Of a DNA stretch of 64,000 nucleotides, positions 1-11,981 are shown piece after piece. This DNA is from Alopecurus myosuroides. Its lineage: Eukaryota > Streptophyta > Magnoliopsida > Poales > Poaceae. Positions within the stretch are counted from its first letter, which is position 1. Every line of letters starts with the position of its first letter. The stretch is from positions 233,814,376 through 233,878,375 of the forward strand of contig CM054062.1 in assembly GCA_028641055.1 (NCBI GenBank), written 5' to 3'. Below the pieces are notes generated by a model. It did no database searches. It saw only the letters and a list, made by a program, of their open reading frames with translations, and had not been told where the DNA came from. The translations under genes and the position numbers were made by a program.

Positions 1-731
1 CAGTTGATCATGTTAGTCGTCATGTGTACTCTTATTGCTTCACATACTTATCAATACCCGAGGCAAGATATATTAGACACACTGTGAAGCTACACTTGAT
101 CACTATGTATTCTTATCCTCTTTACTAGTATGACACATTTTATCGTTCTTGTATTCTGGTATCCCGATGATTAATATAATGCCTTGTTTGTGCAAACATA
201 CTTATAGATACCTTCATACCGAGTGGGCCTTGGATGCATCTCTCTATTTTCTAGAGGATAAATACCCATTCTAGAACTATTGATATCAATATATACCCTC
301 TGAATACTCAGTGCTACCTATTGATCACAAGTTCATGTGTGATGCTGGATAGCACCAAAGTATCTTTCAGATATCCATGATACCAATATTATCATGGTCT
401 AAGTATATATGCATGTGAACCTTGTTGTGGTAATACTATTTACATGCTCTCACATTATCTCGTAGTAAATTAAACATTTGAGTTTGTCCATCAACCATTG
501 CACTGCTAACAATTTGCTCCCATTGTTGTTGGTATACACCATAGCCTTCAAACAACGATGAGTTAGTTTATAGAGATAAGAATTCGAACCTTTTACAGGG
601 TGTTAACATTATACACGTGCGTATGGGTTTTCCTACAAATCTCGCATTGAGGAACCACAACAGTTTTAGCGTAAAAAAAAATATTAATTATGAAACAATA
701 TTATTATTGTCTCTAGGGCATACCTCCAACA
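1..731 (-). mobile_element. 3' LTR (partial) of a minus-strand Copia element, BARE/Angela-like
   Basis: Read on the minus strand, an LTR begins at 731 with TGTTGGAGGTATGCCC and runs off the window at position 1. The sequence just before it on that strand (about 745-732) is a purine-rich GTAAGTGGGAGAA, as expected for the polypurine tract before a 3' LTR. The opening bases resemble BARE/Angela-type Copia LTRs as I remember them. The internal domain therefore lies to the right, and decayed Copia pol is indeed found past 23143. No other LTR copy of this element was found in the window. Confidence 0.7.
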
Positions 732-1014
732 TTCTCCCACTTACACTAGAGTCAATTATCTAGTTCATTAATCTTATGAAACACCCAATGGCATTCCGGT
801 GTTGGGTATAGACTTTATGCTCCTATCTAAAACATCAGGTCTGTGTATATTTGCATATGTTGGAGAATTACTTTTCTAGATAATCAAGTTATTCTTGCGG
901 TCAAAGTGTTCGGTTTTGTGGTGATAACTTGGATCCTTGCTAGGGCCACGACACTATTGTTCTCTCAACAGAGCCATATCGGGCCTGTCGCAAAAGGAAC
1001 CTCCACCTAGTTCA
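732..1014 (-). mobile_element. Internal 3' end of the same Copia element, non-coding
   Basis: This stretch lies between the polypurine tract of the Copia 3' LTR and the target duplication of the Tat Gypsy insertion. No open frame of note is visible. It continues, after removal of the Gypsy insertion, at 23143. It is the left half of the host element that was split. Confidence 0.55.
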
Positions 1015-1019
1015 GAGAT
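1015..1019 (+). repeat. Left target-site duplication (GAGAT) of the Tat Gypsy element
   Basis: GAGAT directly precedes the TGTCGG start of the 5' LTR. An identical GAGAT follows the 3' LTR end at 23138-23142. The perfect match defines both ends of the 22.1-kb nested insertion. Confidence 0.93.
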
Positions 1020-1568
1020 TGTCGGATATATACCGATTAGGGGTATGCTCGGCATTGGCCTAAAAGCCGGATTACCAGGGTGGCCCGTAGGTAATGGATC
1101 ATAGTCCATTGGGTGGCCCAGTAAGCTGATGCGCAGGAAGACGGATTCTAGAAGAACTCGGACCACGGTCCAAAGTGGTGCGGCTTGGAGGAGAAGACGG
1201 ATTCCTTACTTTCCAAGTTAGATACTTACCGTAGTCTTCTAGGTTTCCTTTCTGTAAGCCCTAATCTAGCTATCTATATATAGCCAGACGAAAGCAGCAA
1301 ACAGATATAGACAATTATCTAGAAGCCAACTCGCCAATAAATTGATCCTTGCTGAGTTAGCGAATCCATGCTCATATTATACTTTGTATACTTCAGGCTT
1401 CAGTCCTGATTTAGAGAGATTACAGGAGTAGGAACACTGTCTAGTTGCGTCGTACCGAACCTAGGTAAAACTCGATGTTATCGTTTGTCGTATTATCACG
1501 TCTCCCCGCGGATCTACCAGTAGGCTCATGGCACCCCCGTCTATGAACTCTACTATGATGTCTCGACA
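1020..1568 (+). repeat. 5' LTR of the Tat Gypsy element (549 bp)
   Basis: It starts TGTCGGATATATACC and ends TCTCGACA, matching the 3' LTR. A TATA-like TCTATATATA lies near 1273. Compared with the 3' LTR it carries about 23 extra bases near 1480-1500, next to the conserved TCTCCCCGCGG block. The ATG at 1528 that opens the gag-like frame is inside the LTR. Confidence 0.92.
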
Positions 1569-4126
1569 GTTGGAGCCCACCGTGGGGCCAGGGGCGTCAG
1601 GAGTTACATTTCGATCGGGAATACTTGGCGGAATCGGCAGTACAATAACTGCCGGAAGCTTGAAATTTGACGGCGACATCGGGCGCTTCCTCGACAACAG
1701 ATCATACATGCCATCACGGAATCACCTGGTAAGTGCCTACGTTTTACCGATTGGATCTACAAATATTTTTATCGTATTAACAACAGAGGAAATGGGATTC
1801 TGTGGTGCAAGTAAATTTATCCCACCCACCCTATACCCAATTGAGGAAAACTATGATACTGGATTATGCTCGAATCGCCAAAACAATGCTGAATTTGCCG
1901 CCTCTCTGGAGATGCCTGCAATCAGATCTCACTTTATAGGCATGGTGCAGTCCGAGATCGCGGACAACACGGAAGAAACTAATCCCGTGGAAGAAGCGGA
2001 AAACAATAATCCCACGGAACAAGTGGAAGATCCGACACCCGTGAATGAGACGCCAAACTCGGAAGCCGACTCTGTGTTAGCTGTTGTAGAAGCAAGATTG
2101 GAGTCGGAACCCGGATATGAAGACATAGATTCCGAAGATGAAGATGAAGACGCTTTCGAGAGAAAGGTCACATCTATGCAAGGGAGCTTCCATGAAGTAC
2201 TTATGGAAAAAACGACTGAAAACTCGGATGTCGAAGACGATGAAGACCCCAAAACACCTCCGCGAGATGGGGAAAGAGAGGATGGTGAAGCTAGTCCAAC
2301 TTACCCTGATGTCAAATAATTGACAGAGGAAGAACCTGGCAAGAAATCACCTTCTTCCAAAAAGAAAAAGAAGACCGCCAAGAAACTCCAATATAAACTC
2401 CAGACAAAAAAGTTGGCAGACATTGCCAACCAAAACCTGGAAGTAGGAGGAGGCAGCGGAGTGAAACCCGCGGAGAAGAAAAGAGAGAAATCCCCGTTCC
2501 CAAATGTCCGAACATGACGAAATTGAACTAACTCAAACCCTAGTGGGACGAGATGAGCCCCTGGAAGTGCTGGAAGCCAGGAGACAAGCTCTACAGCAGC
2601 AACAGCAACATCTATTCCGTACTCGGGAAAACCTCATGAAAACCCAGGCTGACATTAAATTGCAGCATGAAGAAATAGAGGAATACGAGAGAAGAAATAG
2701 ATTTGTCATTAAACCTACGCGATTACCCGGAATTGCAAAACCGGATGAACTGCCAGCAAGAAATAGGTTTGAAAACCCTTCTTGGCAAAGGCAAGTTAAC
2801 GACACCAATGCCAAGGGCAAACACATATACAAAACCGCAGCCGAAAACGCGGAGGCCGCGTTCGCCATCCTTAACAACGATCTGTACTCCAACGACGAAA
2901 AACTTCAGGGAGTGTATGCTTTCCTAGGAAAGGCATTACAGTAGCAACAGCGAGGACAGGCAAGATGAGGGAAGCTGCATGATGACTCGGCCCTATGCAA
3001 AACTGCCACATGCGCTTCTGGAGCACCTGAACCTGGTGAACCCGGAGATTCAGGCGATTCTAAGGAAAAGAAGGGAGATCCTAAGAAGGACAAGAAAATT
3101 CCTGATAATAAGGATGCAGCATCCAGAACAGGATCCCATCTGCCGAAAGGCGGAAATAATTCTCGTGATCACAAGGAACGGGAGGAACAAAACCGGAAAG
3201 ACGGAAAAGTAATGCCGTCGCCGAGACGCCCAGCTGATAAAGCTGGAAGATATGACAATCCTCACAGGCGTGAGAGATCTCGCACTCCTCCTAGGAACAA
3301 AGAAAGTCCAAGGAGTAGAACTCCACCTTATTCCAAAGGACATGACAACGGAAGAAGCAGGAATAATCCCGGAAGAGCGCACTCGCGCAACAATGGGCCA
3401 GAAAGCAGCAGACCCCCTTCTGTCCATTCAGCCAGACGATATTCCGCTCACGTCAATAAGGCGGAAAGAGACGATCTATACTTTGGACCTAAGTGTTTCA
3501 CCGACAGTATCCAAAGAATCAGTCTACATTCTGGCTTCGCCAAAGTTGGTCCAACTTATCAAAAGTATACCGGAAGTACTAATCTGGATACATGGCTTTC
3601 AGATTACTATACCGCCGTCCAAATTAACAAAGGGACATATTTAGAGGTTGTGAAGTTTCTTCTCCTAATGTTATTGGATGGAGCTAGAGATTATATCAAT
3701 GGACTACCATCAAGGACACTGGACAACTGGGAAGATATGGCGAAAGTATTCGCTCAGCACTTTTGGGGCACGTACAAATGTCCTAAGAGTATAAACCAGT
3801 TGAACCGTTGCGTCCAATATGAGGATGAGTCGTATATCGACTCTATCTCAAGATGGACTGCAATGAAGAATAGTTGCTCTGGAGTAAGTGACGTACAAGA
3901 AATGCATGCTTTCATCAACGGCCTAAAACCCGGCCTCGTACCGTTTATGGTTGGTTCGAAGGAGCACAAAGATCTCGGATCTATGCTTACCACCGCCAAC
4001 GAGAACGCAGCGGGTGAAGACGATATCAGAGTGAGAGGTGGAAATATTGATGCTTTGGCTCAGGCGAAAAAGACACCTCGTTTTGAAAAGAAGGCTACTC
4101 CAGAAGCACAACCAAAACACAAATAA
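1528..4126 (+). pseudogene. gag: gag polyprotein of the Tat element (broken)
   Basis: The gag region codes for the capsid/nucleocapsid precursor. A first frame (1528-2319) begins within the LTR and is very acidic in its second half. It runs through a TAA (2317-2319) into a lysine-rich stretch up to 2517. Frame then changes at about 2504-2517 into a second frame that continues to 4126 with an in-frame TAG at 2942 and a TGA near 2966. This part has a glutamine-rich coiled-coil segment, an Arg/Ser-Pro-rich basic stretch (about 3212-3420) and the conserved retrotransposon gag core (about 3490-3960), including LDTWLSDYYTAVQ and the W...F...F pattern. A nucleocapsid-like segment near 4240-4310 (GKPTHTNVQC) is degraded. 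A strong splice-donor-like GTAAGT is present at about 1729. Confidence 0.8.
1570..1589 (+). promoter_or_regulatory. Likely primer binding site of the Tat element
   Basis: The bases just after the 5' LTR read TTGGAGCCCACCGTGGGGCC. Tat-type elements often show a TGGCGCCCACCGTGGGG-like site complementary to a tRNA 3' end. The second half also forms a short palindrome (CCCACCGTGGGG). The primer tRNA was not identified. Confidence 0.6.
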
Positions 4127-4501
4127 GTAAACTTAACCTTTGGAAAAGACAATGGCATCAAATGGAAAGGAAGAAACACAGAGCCAATCTCCTAGTCTAA
4201 AGAAGAATGGGAAAAGATAAAGTCGGAAAACTATGTCCACCATTCGCAATTTGGGAAGCCTACCCATACCAATGTGCAGTGCCGCCTCAATAAAAACCTG
4301 AAAGGTACTGCATGATCCGGGAACAAAGAAAAGAATTCCAAGAGGAAGTTCAACAAGCAAAAGGCAGAAGCTGAAAAAGAAGAAAGTGAATCGGATACTG
4401 ATGATAAAATCTAGGAACAACAGCGGAAAGGTGAGCCAGAATTCTCGAGAGTTGAAGGAGAATGTAAACTAACTTTCCTGGCAACTCCCTCAGCGAAACA
4501 G
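4127..4501 (+). pseudogene. gag-protease linker with decayed nucleocapsid motif
   Basis: The region between the gag stop and the protease frame still translates to recognisable gag-pol linker: a histidine/cysteine remnant near 4240-4300, then a lysine/glutamate-rich stretch. It contains several stops in every frame. The zinc knuckle has lost at least one cysteine. Confidence 0.5.
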
Positions 4502-4981
4502 ATGAAAAGAACACTTCGAGAAATTAACGCAGTTGTTCCTCCAACTCCAAAGTACTTGAAGTATTCATATACGCTAATTACCTGGGATCAGTCTGATCAT
4601 CCCGGTAACATCCGAGAACCCGTCACACGTGCTTTGGTCGTAAGACCTATTGATCAAAACACTAGGCTCAAAAGAGTGATGATGGATGGAGGATCTAGTA
4701 TCAATATCATGTACTTAAGTACATTGAAGCATATAGACATCTCCGAGACCCAGCTCAATCACAGTAACATACGTTTTCATGGTATTGTTCCTGGCAGACA
4801 AGCACAATCCCTAGGAGAAATTTCCCTAGACGTAACCTTTGGAAAAAGAGAACACTTCCGCCAGGAAAAAATCTCATTCGAGGTGGTGCCGTTCGAGAGT
4901 GCTTATCACGCATTACTCGGGCGTCCGGCTTTCGCCAAATTCATGGCAAGATCATGTTATATTTATAACAAGCTGAAGATG
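4502..4981 (+). pseudogene. pro: Aspartic protease part of Tat pol, interrupted by the Athila insertion
   Basis: The frame holds the retropepsin active site as VMMDGGSSINIMY (around 4678-4716) and the downstream ALLGRPAF motif (around 4909-4935). Both are typical of Tat-type proteases. The frame stops only because the Athila element is inserted at 4981/4982. Its coding sequence resumes in the same register at 13369, immediately after the insertion. The last codons before the insertion and the first after it make a continuous reading through the AGATG target duplication. Confidence 0.85.
4977..4981 (+). repeat. Target-site duplication AGATG of the Athila element
   Basis: AGATG precedes the insertion and AGATT follows it at 13369-13373. 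One base differs. Reading the host frame shows AGATG to be the original, so the right copy has mutated since insertion. Confidence 0.85.
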
Positions 4982-6350
4982 TGATGTCTACGCACGCTTC
5001 TATTCTTGTAGACAGTGTTGGGCCTCCAAGTGCAGAGGTTTGTAGAACAGCAGCAAGTTTCCCTTAAGTGGATCACCCAAGGTTTATCGAACTCAAGGAG
5101 GTAGAGGTCAAAGATATCCCTCTCAAGCAACCCTGCAATTAAGATACAAGAAGTTCTTGTGTCCCCAACACACCCAATATACTTTTCAGGTATATATGTG
5201 CACTACTTCGGCGAAGAGATAGTGAAATGCGAGTAATATGGATGGTTATAAGTAATAATAGCAATCTGAAAAAAATATGGCAACAAGCAAACATGTAGCA
5301 GAACAGGCGGAAAACAGTGTTTCAATGCTTGGAAACAAGGCCTAGGGATCCTACTTTCACTAGTGGACACTCTCAACAATGATCACATAATTGAATAACT
5401 AAATATCTTCTCTTCACTATGCTACTCGTAACCCTCTCCGGTTGGATAACGAACACTGCGTAGGGCTGCAAAAAACATTCCTTAAAGTAAGCATCCCCAT
5501 GTCTAGTTAGCCCTACACTGTCAACTTGAGAGCTCTAGAAGGTACTAGACAAACACCACAATTCATATAGGAGACACACACGATGTGCACACTGTCACCT
5601 TCACACCGCGGGACAAGGTGACTCCAAAGTTAATATTAATAAAACACTTGAGTAGCACAAGATGAAGAGTAACATCTACTTATTCAACTAGATTACAAAG
5701 CTCACGATCACATATAGATCACACCATGGGAGAGAGAGATGAACCACGCACCTACCGGTAGAGCCCTCAGCCTCGGGGGAGAACTACTCACTCCTCATCA
5801 TAGGAGACAACAACGGCGATGGAGATGGCGGTGGAGTCGATGGAGACGGCTTTCGGGGGCACTTCCCCGTCCCGGCAGGGTGCCAGAACAGAGATCTGTC
5901 CCCCCGAAACTTGGGTTGACGATGACGGCGGCTGTGGAAGGTTTCGTGGAATTTTGCCGATTCTTTTAGGGTTTTCCCTCGAGGGAGTATAAATAAGCGA
6001 AAGGGCGATGCCGAGGGTGGTCAGGGGGCCCACACCACCAGGTGGCGCGACCTGGGGGGACCCGCGCCACCCTATGGTGTGGCCACCCTCTGGGGATCTT
6101 CGGGACTCCGTGGATCCTCCGGAACTTCTAAGACTTCTGGCTTTTGAATTTTCCAATTCCGAGAATATTTCCAGAACAACTTTTCTGAAACTAAAAACAG
6201 CAGAAAACATGGAACTGGCTCTGTGGCATCTTGTCAATAGGTTAGTCCGAAAAATCGATAAAAATAACATAAACAGGGAGAAAACATGTAACAATTGGCA
6301 TAATATCAACATGGAACATCAGAAATTATAGATACGTTGGAGACGTATCA
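4982..6350 (-). repeat. 3' LTR of the Athila-type element
   Basis: On the plus strand it begins TGATGTCTACGCACGC and ends GGAGACGTATCA, the reverse complement of an LTR reading TGATACGTC...GACATCA. It contains the conserved block about CCCTGCCGGGACGGG near 5865-5885 and a TATA-like site near 5990 in reverse. It matches 11982-13368 and the solo LTR at 21433-22812 along its whole length. Confidence 0.92.
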
Positions 6351-8800
6351 AGCATCCCCAAGCTTAGTTCCTACTCGTCCTCGAGTAGGTAAACGTAAAA
6401 CAAAATAATTTCTGAGGTGACATGCTACCACACAATCTCGATCATAATATGTAAAGTAGAGCATGTAAACTAGGATCAACTGAACTAAAGTTGTGATCTA
6501 TATTTGATATCAATAAGTAATTCATAAACAAATAAGAAGAAAGAAGCAAAACTTTTAATGAATCAATACTAAAAGACTATCAACTGTCCAAAGTTTATTA
6601 GAGATGATTTAAGCTTTCAAGAACAACAATATCATGCACGTCAAACGATCTTCACAACCCCTGTTAGGATCAAGTCAAGCTTTCCACACGATGCAATGCT
6701 TGAATCTTAAACTATTTGCGCACTAAAAACAAGGAAGTGATCTGCGTTGGTCCCTGGCACCGGGATGTTATGGAAAAGAGAACATTATGGGGGGGTTTGG
6801 AAGGTCAATGGAAGAAAGACTCACAAAGCTGAAAGTGGTCATTAGACAAGAGAAAGTCTTACACCCGAAGCTATGCAAGGAGTAGGTATTGCCACACAAC
6901 GGATGCACATAGAGCTATAAGTGTATGAAAGCTCTCCAATGGAACTAGTGGGGGTGCATCCAACTTGCTTGCTCATGAAGACCTAGAGCTCATTTGAGGA
7001 GGCTCATCATTGGAATATACAAGCCAAGTTCTATAATGTAAAGTTCCCCACATAGTTATGAATGAATGATAATATGAAAACTTTATCCAAACTGAAGTAT
7101 TGGTGCTAAACATAAATCACAAGTGTGGTAAAAGGATAGTGATGCGCCCCCTCTCTCTTTATTCTCTCTTTGGCCCTTTTTTTGGGCTTTTTCATTTTTT
7201 TTATATCCTCACCGGTAGGGGCAACATCCTATATTACAATGAATCATCACACTTTTAGTACTCATAACTCATAAAGAAATATCTCCGATGTCTCTAACTG
7301 CATGCTCCTGCCAGTGTAGCAGTATGCATAAATAACCATGAAGCTCGTCATCAAGTAACATAATGGAGGTGGATGTTGTGCAGCAATATATTTCAGAATG
7401 GCTATGGAAATGCCATGATAGGTAGGTATGGTGGCTGTTTTGAGGAAGAATATATGGGCTTATGCGTAGGAGAAGAAAGTTCTCCCACAGGATTTGGATG
7501 CACTGGCGAAGTTTGCACCAACTCTCAATGTGAGAAAGGGCAATGCATAGTACCGAAGAGGCTAGAAAATATGGATGGTGGAATTGCCAGGAACCTCAAA
7601 ATAGACTCACGAGTTAAAACATTAAAACAAGCAAATCATCTTACAAGGCAAAGTGCAAATCACTCCAAGAGGGTCTTTGACAGTGACAAGTTACTGTTAG
7701 CTACCCCGACCGTAGCGCGTAACAAAAGGCCGACCAGAAATGTATCACTCGTAGAAATCATATACTATTTTTTCTATCAGCTGGTAATTTAAGTGTGGCA
7801 CAGTTTCAAGTTTCTTAGACCAACCATTAAAAGTTTCTACTTACTATTCCTTCCCGTTTATCCATTAAGCAGATTAATATCTCAAAACAACAACAATGAT
7901 TCAAGTGAAGCACTTTAGTGATCTACAAGACCATGCAAATTTTTCCACTATACCAACTACCACATAAGCATTTCTATTCTCAACCAAACACACATATTAG
8001 AACCACCTAACTACAAAAGCTAACAGGTCTGAATAAGAGATGCATGAAAACAAAGGCTAAACGTAGTACTAGCAAAAAGTGAACACTCACAGAACAATAA
8101 GAATGAAAACTAGAGTGTTCTAACAATGAAAATGGAGCGTGTCTCTCTCCCACACAAGTATGATAAGATTCAACCATAAACTACAGCAAATAAAACTAAA
8201 CAAACTGGAAGCAAAAATAAAAGACGCTCCAAGTAAAGCACATAAGATGTGACCGAATAAAAATATAGTTTCACTAGAAGTGACCTGATAATTTGTCGAT
8301 GAAGAAGGGGATGTCTTGGGCATCCCCAATCTTAGACGCTTGAGTCTTCTTGGAATTTTCTAGGATGTACCTCCGGGGCATCCCCAAGCTTAGGCTCTTC
8401 ACTCTTCTTGATCATGTCATATCATCCTCTTCTCTTGACCCTTGAAAACTTCGTTCACACCAAACTTCTCACAATCTTCATTACCAACGTTAGTGCAAAT
8501 AGAAATAATAAATTCACATGGTTCAGTTTCAACACAAGCCTAACACTCAAAAACACATTAGCTACTTTCAAAACTTCTTTTAAAACTCTTTTTCTCAAAA
8601 GAACACCAAAAGAAAGAGATTAAGATGCAAAAGCAATTATTGGGAGAAATCTGTCAAAACAGGACAGCGGGTAAAGATGATTTTTTTTCGAAAATCTTCT
8701 GTTGCTCAAATCAAAATGTGGTCAACTAAGAAAAGTCGTATATATAGCCCAGGATTACGCAAAAACAAACTCGGGTCATTCTGAATTTTCTATGATTTTA
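6351..8800 (-). mobile_element. Athila-type interior, non-coding 3' half
   Basis: This AT-rich stretch lies between the 3' LTR and the end of the gag-related frames. No pol motif is visible. On the minus strand a PPT-like CTAAGCTTGGGGATGC adjoins the 3' LTR (about 6366-6351), and near-copies recur at about 8317-8335 and 8377-8395. A plus-strand open frame at 7373-7792 shows no recognisable domain and is probably fortuitous. Confidence 0.7.
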
Positions 8801-10344
8801 TACGATTTTAACGGTGGACAACAGAAATCTGTTTTCTTCGCAGAAATCCAAAATATAGTCTCAACTTTCCACTAGAGGCTTTAGTTGGATCAAATAATAC
8901 ATGAAAATAAAGATATAGCGGGGTTGCTAAGGAAATAAACAACACCCAGGTGCAAAGAAAACAAAAATAAAAGACGGAAAACGGGTTGAAAACAGAGAAA
9001 TAAAACGGGTTGTCTCCCGGAAGCGCTTTTCTTTTAATGCCTTTCAGCAAGGCACAACGATTTTTAAAAGATGCTCACATAAGAATATTAGTTGAAGCAC
9101 AATAAGAGAGCATGAAGAATAAAATATAAAACACATTTAAGTCTAATCCACTTCCTATGAAAAAGAATCTTGTAGAAAAACAAGTCAACAAAGCACAAAG
9201 TGACTAGAAAAGGAAGACAAAATAATTGCAACTTCAAAAATTTCAACATAAAGAGGGGAAACTTAATATTGTTGAGATGCATAAAACCATGTTTCCCTCT
9301 CTCATAATAACTTTCAGTACCATCATGAATAAAATTAACATTATATCTATCACATAAAACATTCTTATCATGAGCCACATGCATAAAAGAATTAATACTC
9401 TCCACATAAGCATAGTCATTCTTATTAATAACAACGGGAGTAGAATTATCATGAAGAACTCGAACATGATAGACAAGTTGCATATTAAAGAGATGGTTTT
9501 GGGTAATCCCACCATAATTATGGCAAGTTTCATGAGGATGATTGTAATTGTAGCCTATATTATAACTTTCTTTATAATAATTATCAAAGACTGGAGGCAT
9601 ATTGAAATCATAATTAATTTTCTCCTCAATAGTAGGTGTACTAAAAAAATTCATATTCATCATTGCAATCATCATATATTGGAGGAATAGTATCATCACA
9701 AGCAATAAAATAGTTTTCTTCCAAAAGACGTTCATTTGTAAACATATCATCATTTTTACTAGGAGGAGATGTATCAAGCATATAATCATTAATAGAAAAG
9801 GGATTTTAAAACACATCATCCACAAGTTTAGAGCTTTCTATATTATAATTGGAAGGAGCATGCATAGTACTAATAGTACAACAATTATTAATATCATCGT
9901 TTTCAGAATTGGTACCAAACAGATTTTCAGTATCAAAAGTAGTGTGTTTCTCCCAATCATGATCACTTTCATAAATGACAGGCATAGGAAAATCATCAAG
10001 CTCAGACTCATCAGCAAAACTGTAATATGAGCAACATTCTTAGGGAGATATACCGTTACCTCTCTCCTTTTACTCCTCTTTTTCTCCTTCTTCTTCCCCT
10101 CTTTAGGAGGGAGAGGCTTAAAATGAAGCTTCTCCACATACCCTGGTTTACTGTCAGAAACAATAGAAAGAACTTTGGAGGATTCCTCCTCCTCATTAAT
10201 AAGAACAAAACTCATATTAGTCCTGTCATATTTTGGTAAAGTGTCCTCTTTTACAATATTTTGTATGTAAGTATTTGCATGGCAATTTTCAACACAATAA
10301 AGATGGCATTCATGCAAGACACTATTCATATCAAAAGCACTCAT
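8801..10344 (-). pseudogene. C-terminal gag-related ORF of the Athila-type element, broken
   Basis: Read on the minus strand, the frame starting at 10344 gives a polar protein with a glutamate-rich stretch followed by KEGKKKEKKRSKRRE. It shifts frame near 10000 and then continues as an acidic, asparagine/aspartate-rich sequence to about 9090. This layout matches the variable C-terminal part of the gag-like ORF of Athila-type non-autonomous elements, as far as I can judge. No enzyme motif is present. Confidence 0.5.
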
Positions 10345-10583
10345 ATCAAAGAAGTTTTTCTTAATAACTCTTCACACCTCAAAAATAATGTAAGTTCATC
10401 ATGCTCATTAGGGGTGATCATGTCATCACAATACAAACTTGCGGTACTCATAGGATTCGAAAGGCTACTATCATGGCTTGAGCATTGAAAATTAAAATGA
10501 CCCACTTTACAGCAAAGTTCACAAATAAAAGGATAGAGAGCACAAACTTTTTCACCAAGATCATTTAGAGCCCTATCCCACAT
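10341..10583 (-). pseudogene. Zinc-knuckle segment of the Athila-type gag
   Basis: The minus-strand frame contains CELCCKVGHFNFQC, an exact C-x2-C-x4-H-x4-C zinc knuckle. This places the nucleocapsid domain of the gag here, downstream of the capsid frame at 11805-10843. It overlaps the start of the next frame by a few bases. The region between 10843 and 10583 is frameshifted. Confidence 0.7.
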
Positions 10584-10842
10584 TCTAGTTTTTTCATTTA
10601 TATGATGGATACAATATTCTTCTTAGATTTGATTCTTTTCACAAGGTCTAAGTGCTCCACATAAATTAACATGCTTATAAGAAATAGTACTTTCGGAAGT
10701 TTGATCATGTTTATTGCAATCATCAATAACAATTTCATTTTTCATGAAAGTGTCTTTAGAAGGTTCATGATATATGTCCCCATTTTTAGGAAGATTAATA
10801 TAAGAAGCAAAGGATCTATACCAAACGACAACTATTTGAGGA

Positions 10843-11805
10843 TCAAGGCCATATTTTAGCATTAAGCTCATGAAAATCAGCAGTTTCAGCAAAAGTCTTA
10901 ATGCAATCATACTCATAGTTTATACCTGATTCTTTACCTTTCTTGTTATTCCAATCTTCACTATTGATTCGAATTATCTCAAGAAGATCCCACTTAGATT
11001 CAACCTTCTTAATACAAAAAGAACCCTCTGAACAAGCATCTAGATAATCCTTCCAATGTCCTGAAAGCCTTGCATAAAAATTAGTAACAATTATTTCCTC
11101 AGGAAGCTCATGGTTAGGACATTTGAGTATTTTCAGTCTTCCCCAAGATTGGGCAATGCTTTCTCCATCATGAGGCAAAAAATTATAACTGTAATTCCTA
11201 TCTAAATATAGTTCATGAGAAGGATAAAATTTAGAGTAAAAGAGAGATTCAAGTTCCTTCCACTCCAAATGATGAGGATCATCTAGTAGTTCATACCACT
11301 CCCTTGCTTTGTCCTTAAGTTACAAAGGGAATAGCCTCCTCTTAACTTGGTCCGTTGAGATACCTGCACACTTGAATAACTCGCATAATTCATGCATAAA
11401 GTGTAAATGATCACTAGGATGGACAGTTCCATCTCCAAAATAACGGTTATCCATGACAAGTTCAAAAAAATTATTGGGTATTTTAAAAGGAATTCTTTCA
11501 GTAGGAGGATTTAAAATATCAAAAGGATCATTAGGTTTATCACATATGGGAGATAAAGTATCATCAGAGCAAATTTTCTCCTCTAAAGCTGGAAAAGTAA
11601 AAAGATCGTAAAAACTAGCTTCCCCAAGCTTAGACTTTTCCCTAGCATTAGGAATGATGGGGTGCAAAGAATTAATGCTAATAACATTGCTATCACTATT
11701 ATGCAAACAAACTTCCATAGGTTTTTTAGTTTTCTCTTCAAAAGCATCATGTCCTAATTCAAGATAAATATTATAAAGTTCTATCATATTTTTGTTGTTT
11801 TCCAT
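10843..11805 (-). pseudogene. gag: Athila-type gag capsid region with one premature stop
   Basis: A single minus-strand register runs from 11805 to 10843. It is interrupted by one TAA at 11320-11322, after RRLFPL. The sequence that follows (LKDKAREWYELL, then the SLFYSKFYP and WGRLKILKCPNHELP motifs) is the conserved retrotransposon gag core. The start ATG at 11805 lies about 180 bases after the primer binding site. The reading frame is otherwise intact on both sides of the stop, which suggests a fairly recent copy. Confidence 0.8.
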
Positions 11806-11951
11806 TAAGACTACTAGTAAAAAATAAAAACAAGAAGCGAGTAAAAATAAGCCTAACTAGTGAAAACAAGAAACAAAAAGATAAAATTGCAGAATCTAAA
11901 GTAAATAACTCCGAGCACTCACACCCGAGGATGTGAGTACCTTTTACCTTA

Positions 11952-11971
11952 CCTCCTCGGCAACGGCGCCA
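11952..11971 (-). promoter_or_regulatory. Athila primer binding site
   Basis: On the minus strand it reads TGGCGCCGTTGCCGAGGAGG and begins 10 bases inside the 5' LTR end. The TGGCGCCGTTGCCGGGGA-like sequence is complementary to the 3' end of tRNA-Asp in Athila elements. Confidence 0.85.
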
Positions 11972-11981
11972 GAAAAGAGCT

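Noticed and set aside
7373..7792. 139-codon plus-strand frame in the Athila-type interior
   Set aside because: It runs against the element orientation and has no protein motif. Probably chance in a conserved non-coding region.
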